NCBI RefSeq assembly: GCF_947494025.1
Contig: NZ_CANLTQ010000005.1
Coordinates: 166,754-230,753, forward strand
Direction: 5' to 3'
From: an uncultured Jannaschia sp.
GTDB lineage: Bacteria; Pseudomonadota; Alphaproteobacteria; Rhodobacterales; Rhodobacteraceae
Length of the DNA: 64,000 bases
In this document: positions 28,851 to 41,094 of the stretch, one piece after another
Numbering within the stretch: position 1 is the first letter of the stretch
How the letters are laid out: the number at the start of each line of letters is the position of its first letter
Notes under the pieces: generated by a model
Database searches by the model: none
The model's input: only the letters and a program-made list of their open reading frames with translations
What the model was told of the DNA's origin: nothing
Program-made: the position numbers and the translations under genes

Positions 28851-29870
28851 GTGACGCGCCGCAACGACCGACACCGGCACCTGACGCTTCGGGACGTCTC
28901 CGAAGCCTCCGGAGTCAGCGAGATGACGGTCAGCCGCGTCCTGCGCAACCGCGGCGACGTGAGTGACCGCACGCGGGCCAAGGTGCTCGAGGCGGCGCGA
29001 CGGCTGGGCTACGTCCCCAACAAGATCGCCGGGGCCCTCGCGTCGAACCGGGTGAATTTGGTCGCAGTGGTCGTGCCGTCGCTGTCGAACCTCGTCTTCC
29101 CGGAGATGCTGGCCGGTGTTGACGAGGTGCTGGGCGACACCGCCCTCCAGCCCGTCGTCGGCACCACCGGCTACGACCCCGGAAAGGAGGAGCGGACATT
29201 GTTCGAAATGCTGTCCTGGCGGCCCTCCGGCGTGATCGTCGCGGGGCTCGAACATTCCGAGGCCAGCCGCGCGATGCTCGCCAATTCCGGCGTTCCCGTC
29301 GTCGAGGTGATGGATGTCGACGGCGAGCCGGTCGACGCCGCCGTAGGAATCAGCCATTGGCGCGCGGGCTATCAGGTCGGCATGGAGATCGTTCGGCGCG
29401 GCTATCGGCGGATCGGCGTGCTTGGAACGAAGGTGGACGGCGACCATCGCGCCCGGAAGCGGCTGGAGGGACTGGAGCGTGCGCTGGGCGAGGCGCAGGT
29501 GCCGGTCGTCGACCAGATGGCCTATTCCGGGCAATCCGCCTTCGGCAAGGGGCGCGAAATGACGGCAGAGATGCTGTCGCGCACGCCCGACCTCGATTTC
29601 CTGTTCTACACCAACGATCTGACCGGTGGGGGCGGATTGCTCTACGTTTTGGAGAAAGGGTTCGACGTGGGGAATGCGCTGGGCCTCGTGGGGTTCAACG
29701 CCTTCGCCCTGCTCGACGGATTGCCGAGGCAGCTGGCCACCGTAAACAGCCGCCGCCGCGAGGCCGGTCAGATCGCGGCACGGATCATCCTTGGCGAGCA
29801 CGGCTTCGCCGGCGAGGACCGACGTGTGGAACTGGTGCCGACGTTCCTGCCCGGCGACACGATGCGTTAA
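28851..29870 (+). CDS. LacI/GntR-family transcriptional regulator
   Basis: LTLRDVSEASGVSEMTVSRVLRNRGDVSDRTRAKVLEAARRLGYVPN plus periplasmic-binding-like domain; GTG start. Confidence 0.9.
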   Translation: MTRRNDRHRHLTLRDVSEASGVSEMTVSRVLRNRGDVSDRTRAKVLEAARRLGYVPNKIAGALASNRVNLVAVVVPSLSNLVFPEMLAGVDEVLGDTALQPVVGTTGYDPGKEERTLFEMLSWRPSGVIVAGLEHSEASRAMLANSGVPVVEVMDVDGEPVDAAVGISHWRAGYQVGMEIVRRGYRRIGVLGTKVDGDHRARKRLEGLERALGEAQVPVVDQMAYSGQSAFGKGREMTAEMLSRTPDLDFLFYTNDLTGGGGLLYVLEKGFDVGNALGLVGFNAFALLDGLPRQLATVNSRRREAGQIAARIILGEHGFAGEDRRVELVPTFLPGDTMR

Positions 29871-29883
29871 CCTCAGGTTAACG
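29865..29883. promoter_or_regulatory. CtrA-type box within a perfect 19-bp palindrome
   Basis: CGTTAACCTCAGGTTAACG contains TTAA-CCTCAGG-TTAAC, 61 bp upstream of the fkbM start. Confidence 0.6.
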
Positions 29884-29942
29884 ATCTTCCGCGAGCGAGG
29901 GGTGGAGGCGCGATTGCGCGTCGATGCCCCGAGGATCACGCC

Positions 29943-30587
29943 ATGGCGATGCCGGACAAGATGCAGGCCAGCTACTTCCGCGGCTACGATTTCGCCGCGC
30001 CTACGATCGTGGACGTCGGTGTCCTCGCGGGCACGCCCTTCCTCTACGAGAGCTTCCCCGACCGGCGGTTCCTTCTAGTCGATCCGCTCGAGGAGAGCCG
30101 GGACACCGTGGCGCGGCGATGGCCGGGGCTCGACCATGCGTTCCACGTCTGCGCGCTCGGCGCGGCGCCGGGCCGGATGACGCTTTCGGTCGACCGTCGG
30201 CGGCTGGCGCGAAGCACCGGGGGCGCGCGGACGGGCGAGACGGCGATGCTGGAGCGGCGCGAGGTTGAGGTTCGCACGCTCGACAGCCTGACCGACGGCC
30301 TGCCCGGGCCCATCGGTCTCAAGATCGACACGGAGGGGCACGAGCTGGAGGTGCTGCAGGGCGCGACGGCCACGCTCGCCCGCTGCGAGTTCGTCGTAGC
30401 CGAAATTTCGATCAAGAAGCGCTTCGCGGGTGGCTACCGCTTTTCGCAGGTGATCGCCTTCATGGCCGTGCATGGCTTCGAGGTACATTCCTTCCTGTCC
30501 GGTCTCACGCGTGCGCCGCGCATGTCGGACGTGCTGTTCCTGCCCGCGGACGATCCGCGCTTCGACATGCCGCCGGGACGGAGCTGA
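29943..30587 (+). CDS. FkbM family methyltransferase
   Basis: LIGLKIDTEGHELEVLQGA-type motif (GLKIDTEGHELEVLQGATATL). Confidence 0.88.
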   Translation: MAMPDKMQASYFRGYDFAAPTIVDVGVLAGTPFLYESFPDRRFLLVDPLEESRDTVARRWPGLDHAFHVCALGAAPGRMTLSVDRRRLARSTGGARTGETAMLERREVEVRTLDSLTDGLPGPIGLKIDTEGHELEVLQGATATLARCEFVVAEISIKKRFAGGYRFSQVIAFMAVHGFEVHSFLSGLTRAPRMSDVLFLPADDPRFDMPPGRS

Positions 30588-30590
30588 GCG

Positions 30591-31742
30591 ATGAACGACA
30601 CGCCCGCTGCCAACGCACTCGAGTTCCAGCATACCCGGAAGGAGGGCGTGCACCGCACGTGGTTCCGCGGCGCGCATACCAACTTCACGCCGGACCGCGC
30701 CGGAATGGCCACGCCGGACGCCGCGCGCCGATGGGTCGTCGACGGCTGGCAGCCGGAGCAGCCGATGATCACGCCCGAGACGCGGATCACCGCCTTCGGC
30801 TCCTGCTTCGCGGCCAACATCTCGAACTGGCTGGCCGCGCGGAACTATTCGGTACTGACCCGCGACGAGGGCTCGAACGCCTATGTCGTGAAGTGCGGCG
30901 AAGGGATGGTGAACTCCTTCGTCATCCGCCAGCAATTCGAGTGGGCCTTCGAGGGGGCGCGCTTCGAGGAGGAGCTCTGGCACGGCTATTCCGCCGAGAG
31001 CTACGGCTACGACGAGGAAGTGCGGCGCCAGACGCAGGAGATCTTCGCCCGGACCGACCTGTTCATCCTGACCTTCGGACTGTCCGAGGTGTGGTACGAC
31101 GAGGTGTCGGGCGGCGTGTTCTGGCGGTCGATCCCGCAGGACGTCTACGACCCGTCGCGCCACAAGTTCCGCGTCACCACCGTCGAGGAGAACAAGGCCA
31201 ACATCCGCGCGATCCACGACCTGATCCGCCGCCATCGCCCGGAAGCCCGGATCATCTGCACGCTGTCGCCCGTGCCGCTGATCGCGACGTTCCGCCCCGT
31301 CTCCTGCATCAGCGCGAATGCCGTGTCGAAGAGCGTCCTGCGCGTCGCCATCGACGAGCTGATGCGCGAACTCGGCCCCGAGGCGAGCGGCGACGGCGTG
31401 CTGCATTACTGGCCGAGTTACGAGATCGTCACCGACGTCTTCCACTCGCCATTCAAGGGTGACCGGCGGCATCTCCCCAAGGCGGTCCTCGACTACATCA
31501 TGATGCTCTTCGAGCAGGTCTGGTGCGAGCGGCAGCCCAGCGAGGACGAGATGCGCCGCCACTGGCTTGCCGCGCTTTCGGCAGCGGGGCTCGTCTCCGA
31601 CCGGCTGGAGACGGCCATCCGGGAGGCCGACAGTGGCAAGGTCGCCCGCGTGCTCGCCAAACGCAGGATCGCGCGGCATCCCGAGATGGAGGCCGGGATC
31701 CGCGCCGAGGTCGAGCGTCTGGCCGAGACGCTGCGCGCGTGA
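30591..31742 (+). CDS. GSCFA domain protein
   Basis: ITAFGSCFAANISNWLAARNY; TFGLSEVWYDE. Confidence 0.9.
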   Translation: MNDTPAANALEFQHTRKEGVHRTWFRGAHTNFTPDRAGMATPDAARRWVVDGWQPEQPMITPETRITAFGSCFAANISNWLAARNYSVLTRDEGSNAYVVKCGEGMVNSFVIRQQFEWAFEGARFEEELWHGYSAESYGYDEEVRRQTQEIFARTDLFILTFGLSEVWYDEVSGGVFWRSIPQDVYDPSRHKFRVTTVEENKANIRAIHDLIRRHRPEARIICTLSPVPLIATFRPVSCISANAVSKSVLRVAIDELMRELGPEASGDGVLHYWPSYEIVTDVFHSPFKGDRRHLPKAVLDYIMMLFEQVWCERQPSEDEMRRHWLAALSAAGLVSDRLETAIREADSGKVARVLAKRRIARHPEMEAGIRAEVERLAETLRA

Positions 31743-33277
31743 AGCCGGTGCGCGACAACGCCCGCGCGGCGATGGAAACGCTGCCGAAAGCGGCGCGGGG
31801 GGCGGAAACAGGCACCCATGCGGGCCATCACACCGCCGCGCTCATGGAGATCGCGCGACCTGCCGCACTGACCCTTGTCGATCCCTGGACCGAGGACGCC
31901 GTGCGCGATGCCCGCGCGCTGGCGCAGGCGATCCCGCAGGCGACGCGGGACGCGCAGGCGGCGGCGGTCGCGACCGCCTATCCGGACGCGACGATCCTGC
32001 GCACGACCTCGGCGGAGGCGCTGGCCGGAATGGGGGACGGCGCGCTCGACTGGCTCTGGCTCGACGGCGGCAAGCATTACGACACGATCCTGGCCGATCT
32101 GGAGGTCGCCGCGCGCGTCGTGCGGCCCGGGGGCATCGTGGCCGGGGCCGGCTGGCACTGGGGCGCGGAACTCGGCCACCCGGTCCGCGCCGCCGTGACC
32201 GACCTGGCCGCTCGCCTGCCCGGCGCCACGGTGGAGACGCGGGGGCAATACTGGACGCTCCGCCTGCCCGATGCCGTCCGGCTCGCGCCCCGGCCGGAGG
32301 GACGGTTCCTCGTCGTCTCGACGATGAAGAACGAGGCGCCCTACATTCTCGAATGGCTCGCCCATCACCGCGCGCTCGGGTTCGACGATTTCCTGATCTT
32401 CACCAACGATTGCGAGGACGGCACCACCGCGCTGCTCGATCGGCTGCAGGCGCGGGGCGTGCTGACCCATCAGCCGAACCGCGTTTTGCGGCGCGGACCG
32501 CACAAGTCGGCGCTGAAATGGGCGAAGGATCACATCGCGACCCTTCGGGCCGAATGGATTTTCATCGCCGACGTGGACGAGTTCCTTGACATCCGCGCGG
32601 GCGACGGCACGGTTCCGGGGCTCCTGCGCACACTCGGGCCGGAGACGGACGTGGTGAGCTTTCCGTGGAAGGTCTTCGGCAATGGCGGCGTCACCGCCTT
32701 CGCCGACCGGCTCGTGACCGCGCAGTTCACACGCTGCGAGCCGTTGCCCCGCCGGGGCGGCCGACCAGCGCGGGAGGTCAAGACGCTCTTCCGAAAATTG
32801 GAAACAATGTATCATCTCGGACTGCATCGTCCTCGAATCCGAGACGAATGGGTGGATCGGATCGTCTGGAAAGCGCCCGACGGGACGGACCTTTCCGGGC
32901 GCATGAACCGGGGGCAGGTTTGGGCCATGCCCTGGGGCGGCTGCCAGGACGCGGCCTATCTGCGGCACTATCCGCTCCGCTCGCTGGAGGCGTATATCCT
33001 CAAGAAGAACCGCGGCCGGGCGAACCATGTGGGCGAGGATCTGGGCCGGGACTATTGGGAAAAGTGGAACATGGGCGGCGGTCGCGACGCCCCGCCGGTC
33101 GTGCCCGGCTTCGAGGATGCGCTGGCGGAGCTGCGGGCCGACCGGGGCGTGCGGCAGTTGCATCGGCGGGGTGTGGAATGGCACCGCGCGCAATACGCCG
33201 CGCTGATGGACGTGCCCGCCTACCGGGCACTGCGCGAGGCGCTCGGCGCGACGGAACCGGCGGACGGGACCGCCTGA
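31739..33277 (+). CDS. Two-domain protein: degenerate class I methyltransferase-like N-terminus fused to GT2-type glycosyltransferase
   Basis: N-term AMETLPKAARGAETGTHAGHHT...DWLWLDGGKHYDT; C-term VVSTMKNEAPYILEWLAHHRALGFDDFLIFTNDCEDGT, FIADVDEFLDI; GTG start. Confidence 0.8.
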   Translation: MKPVRDNARAAMETLPKAARGAETGTHAGHHTAALMEIARPAALTLVDPWTEDAVRDARALAQAIPQATRDAQAAAVATAYPDATILRTTSAEALAGMGDGALDWLWLDGGKHYDTILADLEVAARVVRPGGIVAGAGWHWGAELGHPVRAAVTDLAARLPGATVETRGQYWTLRLPDAVRLAPRPEGRFLVVSTMKNEAPYILEWLAHHRALGFDDFLIFTNDCEDGTTALLDRLQARGVLTHQPNRVLRRGPHKSALKWAKDHIATLRAEWIFIADVDEFLDIRAGDGTVPGLLRTLGPETDVVSFPWKVFGNGGVTAFADRLVTAQFTRCEPLPRRGGRPAREVKTLFRKLETMYHLGLHRPRIRDEWVDRIVWKAPDGTDLSGRMNRGQVWAMPWGGCQDAAYLRHYPLRSLEAYILKKNRGRANHVGEDLGRDYWEKWNMGGGRDAPPVVPGFEDALAELRADRGVRQLHRRGVEWHRAQYAALMDVPAYRALREALGATEPADGTA

Positions 33278-33287
33278 AAGGACGATC

Positions 33288-33839
33288 ATGGCCGGAAAGC
33301 GCGACGAGACGCGGCGGAGGATGCTGGAGACACTGCCGAAGGGCGGGACCGGCGCGGAAGTGGGCGTATGGGAGGGACGGTTCAGCGAGATCATCCTCGA
33401 GGTTTGCGCACCGGCGCGCCTGCACCTGATCGACCCTTGGGAATACGATCCGCGCTTCAACAATACCGGTTTCGGGCGAAAGAAGAACGCCGAGCGCATG
33501 CCGGAAATGTACGAGACGGTCGCCGCGCGCTTTGCCGGCGACGACCGCGTCGTGCTGCAACGCGCCACGTCGGAGGCGGCGCTGTCGGAGATGGCGGACG
33601 GAAGCCTCGACTGGATCTACATCGACGGCAACCACAACGCGCCCTTCGTCGACACCGATCTCGATCTGGCCTCGCGCAAGGTCCGCCCCGGCGGCGTGAT
33701 CGCGGGCGACGACTATCACTGGAGCGACGGGGAGGGGACGCCGGTGAAGGACGCCGTGGGCCGCCTCGTGGCGCGGCTGGGCGATCGCGCCGCGCTCGAG
33801 ACGATGGGGCAGCAATACGTGATCAGGTTGGCCGGCTAG
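33288..33839 (+). CDS. Class I SAM-dependent methyltransferase
   Basis: GAEVGVWEGRFSEIIL; DWIYIDGNHNAPF; GGVIAGDDYHW. Confidence 0.85.
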   Translation: MAGKRDETRRRMLETLPKGGTGAEVGVWEGRFSEIILEVCAPARLHLIDPWEYDPRFNNTGFGRKKNAERMPEMYETVAARFAGDDRVVLQRATSEAALSEMADGSLDWIYIDGNHNAPFVDTDLDLASRKVRPGGVIAGDDYHWSDGEGTPVKDAVGRLVARLGDRAALETMGQQYVIRLAG

Positions 33840-33960
33840 GGCGTCGGATGGCGATACCGGACCTCCGCGTCGGGTTTGGGGGCTGCTCGACGTGCCGCCG
33901 GGCGGGACCGTCGCAGGATCCGCGCCGATGCTGCGAGGACGCGACCGACGTCCGAAAGGA

Positions 33961-35361
<1,401 letters not shown>

Positions 35362-35386
35362 GGGCGCCTCGGGATCGGCCGGCGGG

Positions 35387-36256
35387 CTAGCGGGCCGCAC
35401 GCCCGCCCTTGCTCTTCCAGCGACGGTGGAGCCAGTACCATTGCGACGGATGCTGCGCCACCCATGACGAAAGGCGGTCGTTGAAGACCTGCATCATCGT
35501 CGCCGCGTCGGTATGCGGGATCGGCGCCTCGAGCGTGACGACGGGCCGGCCGTCGATCTCCGGGGCGAAGGTCGGGATCAGCGGCAGGTCGTAGCGCAGC
35601 GCCAGTTCGGCCGCTGCGAGCGAAGTGCGCGCGGGATGACCGAGAAAATCCAGATAGGGCGCGCCCTTCACGTACTGATCGGGCAGGATGGCCATCACCG
35701 CGCCGCCCCGCAGCGCGCGCAGAAGGTCGCGGTTGCCGGCACGGCCCTTGGCCACGATCGGTCGGCCCCCGGCTTCCAGCCCGCGCCGAAAGATCGGGTC
35801 GTAATAGGGGTTGTTGTTCGGCCGGTAGATCGCGCCCGCCTCGATCCCCTCGCGCCGGAGGATCGCGCGCACCGCCTCCCATTGGCCGTAATGGCCCGAC
35901 AGGAGGATGGCCCCGCGCCCTTCCGCCCGGGCGGCGCGCAGGGCGGCGAGCCCGTCGCCATGCGCGTCGAGAACCGCCGTCTCCTTCGCGAAGTCCTCGT
36001 TGAACCACACGCTCGCGAGGGTGCGGCCGACGTTTCGGGCGACCTCGTGCGACAGCCGGCGGCGCTCTGCCTCGGCCATGTCGGGCCAGACGCGGCGCAG
36101 GTTCGCACGCACCCGGCGGCGGAGCGGGGAAAGGCGCACGACCCACTCCGTCACCGTGCCAAGGATGCGCCGGCGGGCGGGCATGGACAGCGGACGGAGG
36201 CAGGCAAGGAGCCCGCGCAGGGCGTAGGCCTGCAGCCGGTAGACGAGATCTCTCAT
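35387..36256 (-). CDS. Lysophospholipid/lipid A acyltransferase (LpxL/HtrB-like)
   Basis: LLSGHYGQWEA; PSQWYWLHRRWK. Confidence 0.85.
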   Translation of the reverse strand: MRDLVYRLQAYALRGLLACLRPLSMPARRRILGTVTEWVVRLSPLRRRVRANLRRVWPDMAEAERRRLSHEVARNVGRTLASVWFNEDFAKETAVLDAHGDGLAALRAARAEGRGAILLSGHYGQWEAVRAILRREGIEAGAIYRPNNNPYYDPIFRRGLEAGGRPIVAKGRAGNRDLLRALRGGAVMAILPDQYVKGAPYLDFLGHPARTSLAAAELALRYDLPLIPTFAPEIDGRPVVTLEAPIPHTDAATMMQVFNDRLSSWVAQHPSQWYWLHRRWKSKGGRAAR

Positions 36257-36378
36257 GGCTGCCGGGGTTGACCGATCGGGGCGCGCCTTTCAAGCGCGGA
36301 GCGCCGCCGATGCCGAATCCGGGGACTCCCGGGGGGCGGGGGCATTTGCTACCGGAACCGGAAACACCGGGGGTTCCG

Positions 36379-36969
36379 ATGCGCTACGTCCTTTTTTCCG
36401 TTCTGCTTCTTCTCGCCGCCTGCGCGAGCGCACCCGAACCGGAGATGTCCTTCCGGACCCACAGCCTCCATCCGGGCGAGACGCCGGAGATCCGGACCCT
36501 GATCAACAAGTGGGCGGACCATTACGAGATCCCGCGCAGCCTCGTGCATCGGGTGATCCAGCGGGAAAGCGACTACCGCGTCGGCGCCCGGAACGGGCCG
36601 TATTGGGGCATGATGCAGATCCTGCCCGCCACGGCGCGCAACATGAACTTCGAGGGCAGTCCGCAGGATCTGCTCGAGGCGGACACGGCGCTGAAATACT
36701 CCACCCGCTATCTGCGCGGCGCGTGGATGGTCGCGGACGGCGACGAGGAGGCGGCGATGATGTGGTACGCCCGCGGCTTCTACCACGAGGCCAAGCGGCG
36801 CGGCCTGCTTCTGGCCACAGGGTTGCGCGGGGCGCTGTGGAGGAACTACGACGCCGGTCTGCGGGAGTTGCCCCCGCTCGACGGGCATGGCCGAATCGTC
36901 GCGGTGTCGGAGACCTGCAAGCCGGCCGTCGGATTCGCGGCCCTGATCGGCGCGGAAACCTGCGACTGA
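36379..36969 (+). CDS. Lytic transglycosylase lipoprotein
   Basis: Lipobox [47 protein letters not shown]. Confidence 0.85.
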   Translation: MRYVLFSVLLLLAACASAPEPEMSFRTHSLHPGETPEIRTLINKWADHYEIPRSLVHRVIQRESDYRVGARNGPYWGMMQILPATARNMNFEGSPQDLLEADTALKYSTRYLRGAWMVADGDEEAAMMWYARGFYHEAKRRGLLLATGLRGALWRNYDAGLRELPPLDGHGRIVAVSETCKPAVGFAALIGAETCD

Positions 36970-36996
36970 AACTACGGGCGACGCCTTCGGGGGGAG

Positions 36997-37072
36997 TGGT
37001 GAGCCGACAGGGGCTCGAACCCTGGACCTACTGATTAAAAGTCAGTTGCTCTACCAACTGAGCTATCGGCTC
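36997..37072 (-). tRNA. tRNA-Lys(TTT), CCA encoded
   Basis: GAGCCGATAGCTCAGTTGGTAGAGCAACTGACTTTTAATCAGTAGGTCCAGGGTTCGAGCCCCTGTCGGCTCACCA. Confidence 0.97.
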
Positions 37073-37156
37073 TCTGAAGCGGCTCCTAAACGGGGGGTCG
37101 GGGGCCGTCAAGCGGCCCCCTTTCAAAATCGCGACGCGGCGCGTATCTGCGCGCCC

Positions 37157-37978
37157 ATGACCCGCACCCCCAGAGACGGCCTGCCGTTCATGAAGATGCA
37201 CGGCCTCGGCAACGACTTCGTCGTCGTGGACGAGCGCGCGACCGGACCCGCCGTGGACACCGCGCTGGCGCGAGCGATGGGCGATCGGCATTTCGGCGTG
37301 GGCTTCGATCAACTGGCCGTGATCCGTGACGACGCGGAAGCGGATCTCGCGCTCGTCTTCTGGAACGCGGACGGCAGCACGGCTGGCGCCTGCGGCAACG
37401 CCACGCGCTGCGTCGCGGCCCGGGAGATGGCGCGGCGGGGAACGGAACGGCTCACAATCCGGACGGAACGGGGCCTGCTTCGCGCCGAGGTGCGCGACGC
37501 GGGGCTGACGGCGGTGAACATGGGCGCGCCGATCCTCGACTGGCGCGACGTGCCGCTGGCGCGCGAGGTCGACCTGCTGCACCTGCCGCTTGACGGCGAT
37601 CCGGTCGCGACGGGGATGGGCAACCCGCATTGCACGTTCTTCGTCACCGATGCCGAGGCCGCCGACCTCGCCGCCTTCGGCGCCTTCGAGCGGCACGCGC
37701 TGTTCCCCGAGGGCACCAACGTGCAGGTCGCGCACTGCGTCGCGCCCGACCACCTCAGGATGCGGGTGTGGGAGCGGGGCGTGGGCCCGACGCTCGCCTC
37801 CGGCTCTTCCTCCTGCGCCGTGGCGGTGGCCGCTGCGCGCCGGGGGCTGACGGGGCGGTCCGTGCGGATCGACCTCGATGGGGGGACGATCCATGTCGAC
37901 TGGCGCGCGGACGGCGTCTGGATGACCGGCCCGACCGCGCATGTCTTCGAGGGCGTCTGGCCCCGGGGTGCGGCATGA
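37157..37978 (+). CDS. dapF: Diaminopimelate epimerase
   Basis: [37 protein letters not shown]. Confidence 0.95.
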   Translation: MTRTPRDGLPFMKMHGLGNDFVVVDERATGPAVDTALARAMGDRHFGVGFDQLAVIRDDAEADLALVFWNADGSTAGACGNATRCVAAREMARRGTERLTIRTERGLLRAEVRDAGLTAVNMGAPILDWRDVPLAREVDLLHLPLDGDPVATGMGNPHCTFFVTDAEAADLAAFGAFERHALFPEGTNVQVAHCVAPDHLRMRVWERGVGPTLASGSSSCAVAVAAARRGLTGRSVRIDLDGGTIHVDWRADGVWMTGPTAHVFEGVWPRGAA

Positions 37979-39225
37979 GCGCGCCGATCCTGTCGAATCA
38001 CGGCTGCCGCCTGAACGCCTACGAGACGGAGGCGATACGCGAGCTGGCCGCCGGGGCCGGGCTCGAGGACGTGGTGATCGTCAACACCTGCGCCGTGACC
38101 GCCGAGGCGGTGCGCAAGGGACGGCAGGACATCCGCCGCCTGCGTCGCGACCATCCGGGTGCGCGCATCGTCGTGACCGGCTGCGCCGCGCAGACCGACC
38201 CCGACGGCTTCGCCGCGATGGACGAGGTGGACGCGGTGATCGGCAACGTGGAAAAGATGCGCCGCGAGACCTGGGCCGGCCTCGCCACCGGCGGGACCGA
38301 GCCGGTGCAGGTCGACGACATCATGTCGGTGACGGAAACCGCCGGTCACCTGATCGACGGGTTCGGCACGCGCTCGCGCGCCTACGTGCAGGTCCAGAAC
38401 GGCTGCGACCACCGCTGCACCTTCTGCATCATTCCCTACGGACGCGGGAACAGCCGCTCCGTGCCCGCCGGCGTCGTGGTCGACCAGATCCGGCGCCTGA
38501 CGGAGCGGGGGTTCAACGAGGTGGTGCTGACCGGCGTGGACCTCACCTCCTGGGGCGCGGATTTGCCGGGGCGGCCGCGGCTGGGCGACCTTGTCCTGCG
38601 CATTCTGCGGCTCGTCCCCGACCTGCCGCGGCTGCGGATCAGCTCCATCGACTCGATCGAGGTGGACGACGCGCTGATGCGTGCCATCGCCGAGCAGGAT
38701 CGGCTGATGCCGCATCTCCACCTGTCGCTACAGCACGGCGCGGACCTGATCCTGAAGCGAATGAAGCGGCGGCACCTGCGCGACGATGCGATCCGCTTCG
38801 TGGAGGCGGCGCGGCGGCTCCGCCCCGACATGACCTTCGGCGCCGACATCATCGCGGGCTTTCCGACGGAGACTGAAGCGCAGTTCGCGGACTCCCTGCG
38901 GCTGGTGGAGGAGTGCGACCTGACGTGGCTGCACGTGTTCCCCTATTCGCCCCGCGCGGGCACGCCGGCCGCCCGGATGCCGGCCGTCGACGGGGCCACG
39001 ATCCGAGCGCGGGCCGCGCGTTTGCGCGCGGCGGGCGAGGCGGCCGTGTCGCGGCACCTCGCGGCGCAGGTGGGCCGCGACCACGCCGTTCTGATGGAAT
39101 CGCCCCGGATGGGCCGCACGGCGCAATTCGCAGAGGTGGCTTTCGACACGGATCAGCCGGTTGGCGCGATCATTCCCGCGCGGATCACCGGCGTCGCGGG
39201 GCGGTCCCTGACGGCGAGTGTCTGA
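37975..39225 (+). CDS. mtaB: tRNA (N6-threonylcarbamoyladenosine)-methylthiotransferase MtaB
   Basis: [37 protein letters not shown] radical-SAM CxxxCxxC; TRAM-like tail. Confidence 0.93.
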   Translation: MSAPILSNHGCRLNAYETEAIRELAAGAGLEDVVIVNTCAVTAEAVRKGRQDIRRLRRDHPGARIVVTGCAAQTDPDGFAAMDEVDAVIGNVEKMRRETWAGLATGGTEPVQVDDIMSVTETAGHLIDGFGTRSRAYVQVQNGCDHRCTFCIIPYGRGNSRSVPAGVVVDQIRRLTERGFNEVVLTGVDLTSWGADLPGRPRLGDLVLRILRLVPDLPRLRISSIDSIEVDDALMRAIAEQDRLMPHLHLSLQHGADLILKRMKRRHLRDDAIRFVEAARRLRPDMTFGADIIAGFPTETEAQFADSLRLVEECDLTWLHVFPYSPRAGTPAARMPAVDGATIRARAARLRAAGEAAVSRHLAAQVGRDHAVLMESPRMGRTAQFAEVAFDTDQPVGAIIPARITGVAGRSLTASV

Positions 39226-39305
39226 AGCGGTCGGACCCGGATTGGACCTTGGACCCGGTCCGACCCGGCGCTAGGCTCCGCCGGCCAAGGATCCGGAGAT
39301 CTCGC

Positions 39306-39905
39306 ATGCACGTCCTGTCCTCCCCTGCCTCGCCCTTCGTGCGGAAGGTCCGCGTGGTCCTGCTCGAGACGAAGCAGACCGACGTGGAGATCCGGGCCGT
39401 CACCTCGAGCCCGATGGGCGGCGAGGCCGTGCTGAACGCGGCGAACCCGTCGGGCAAGATCCCGGTCCTCGTGCGCGACGACGGTCCCGCGATCCACGAC
39501 AGCCGCGTGATCTGTCGATTCCTCGACCACCGGGCGGGCGCCAGGCTTTACCCGGAGGCGCGGCTCTGGGACGTGCTGGCGCTCGAGGCCAATGCCGACG
39601 CGATCTTGGAGGCGGCGCTCGCTATCGTCTACGAGAAGCGGTTGCGGCCGGAGACCCTCTGGTGGCCGGACTGGTTCGAGGCGCAGTGGACCAAGATCGC
39701 CCGCTCGCTCGACGCGCTGGAGCACCGCTCCATGCCGCTGCTGGAAGGACCGCTCAACATGGCGCAAATCTCGGTTGGCTGCGCGCTCGGCTATCTCGAT
39801 TTCCGGCTGGACGACCGGGCCTGGCGCGAAGGGCGGCCGACGCTCGCCGCCTGGGAGGCGCGCTTCGCGGCGCGCGACGCGATGCAGGTGACGAAGCCCG
39901 CTTGA
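39306..39905 (+). CDS. Glutathione S-transferase family protein
   Basis: [49 protein letters not shown]. Confidence 0.9.
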   Translation: MHVLSSPASPFVRKVRVVLLETKQTDVEIRAVTSSPMGGEAVLNAANPSGKIPVLVRDDGPAIHDSRVICRFLDHRAGARLYPEARLWDVLALEANADAILEAALAIVYEKRLRPETLWWPDWFEAQWTKIARSLDALEHRSMPLLEGPLNMAQISVGCALGYLDFRLDDRAWREGRPTLAAWEARFAARDAMQVTKPA

Positions 39906-40339
39906 CCGAGGGGCCGACGATCGAAGAGGTCACCGACCTCGCCGCGCCGCTCGCCATCCGGGCAGCGGTCTTTATCGGGGAGCAGAATGTCTCGCTCGCC
40001 GACGAGGTGGACGGCCGGGATGGCGACTGCCTGCATTGGCTCGTCACGGACCCCGAGGGGCCGGTCGCCACGCTGCGCGTCCTGCCGAAGGGCGATGTGG
40101 CCAAGATCCAGCGCGTGGCCGTGTTGCGCCGGGCCCGGGGCACGGGGCTCGGCGCGGCGCTGATGCGGCATGCGATGGCCGCGCTCGCGGCGCGGGGGTT
40201 TCGCCGCGCAACGCTCGGCGCGCAGACCGACGCGATCGGCTTCTACGCGCGACTGGGCTTCGTGGCGCGGGGGCCGGTCTACGACGACGCGGGCATCCCG
40301 CACCGCGACATGGACCGCGACCTCGGGGCCATAGGCTGA
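39902..40339 (+). CDS. GNAT family N-acetyltransferase
   Basis: [39 protein letters not shown] start overlapping the GST stop. Confidence 0.88.
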   Translation: MTEGPTIEEVTDLAAPLAIRAAVFIGEQNVSLADEVDGRDGDCLHWLVTDPEGPVATLRVLPKGDVAKIQRVAVLRRARGTGLGAALMRHAMAALAARGFRRATLGAQTDAIGFYARLGFVARGPVYDDAGIPHRDMDRDLGAIG

Positions 40340-40494
40340 CATTCGACGCGGATGCGCGCGTTTGTCCGCTGGAACTCCGCCCCGACCTTGCGCTAAAGGA
40401 AACGAAATGCGGGCATGGGGGTCATCCCCATGCCCGACTCGCTGCTTTGACGATCGGTTCCATCGGGGCCGACACCAGACCGGGAGATGGCTTC

Positions 40495-41082
40495 GTGTCA
40501 CATGCCGACGATCACGCGGGCACCCGCCGCGACTTTCTCTACTACGCGACGGCCGCTGCCGGCGTCGTGGTCGGCGGCGCCGCCGTCTGGCCGCTGGTCA
40601 ACCAGATGAACCCCTCCGCCGACGTGCAGGCGCTGGCCTCCATCGACGTGGACGTCTCGGGCCTGGAGCCGGGCACGCAGCTGACCGTGAAATGGCTGGG
40701 CAAGCCGGTCTTCATCCGCCGGCGCACGCCCGAGGAGATTGCGGACGCCCGGGGGGTGGACGTTTCCGATCTGCCGGATCCGAATGCGCAGAACGCCAAT
40801 CTCGAGGCGGGTGTCCCCGCCGTCGACGAGAACCGCGCCTTGGCGGCGTTCGAGGCAACCGGAAGCGAGGCGGTCGACGGCGAGTGGCTCGTCATGATCG
40901 GCGTTTGTACGCATCTGGGATGCGTGCCGCTTGGCGATGCGGGCGATTTCGGCGGATGGTTCTGCCCTTGTCACGGCTCCCATTACGATACTGCCGGCCG
41001 TGTCCGGCGCGGACCTGCCCCGACCAATCTTCCGGTGCCGTTGGCGGAGTTCACGAACGTATCCACGATCAGGCTTGGCTGA
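40495..41082 (+). CDS. petA: Ubiquinol-cytochrome c reductase Rieske iron-sulfur subunit
   Basis: [15 protein letters not shown] Tat segment; CTHLGC and CPCHGSHYD cluster motifs; GTG start. Confidence 0.96.
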   Translation: MSHADDHAGTRRDFLYYATAAAGVVVGGAAVWPLVNQMNPSADVQALASIDVDVSGLEPGTQLTVKWLGKPVFIRRRTPEEIADARGVDVSDLPDPNAQNANLEAGVPAVDENRALAAFEATGSEAVDGEWLVMIGVCTHLGCVPLGDAGDFGGWFCPCHGSHYDTAGRVRRGPAPTNLPVPLAEFTNVSTIRLG

Positions 41083-41094
41083 GGGGACACCGAC

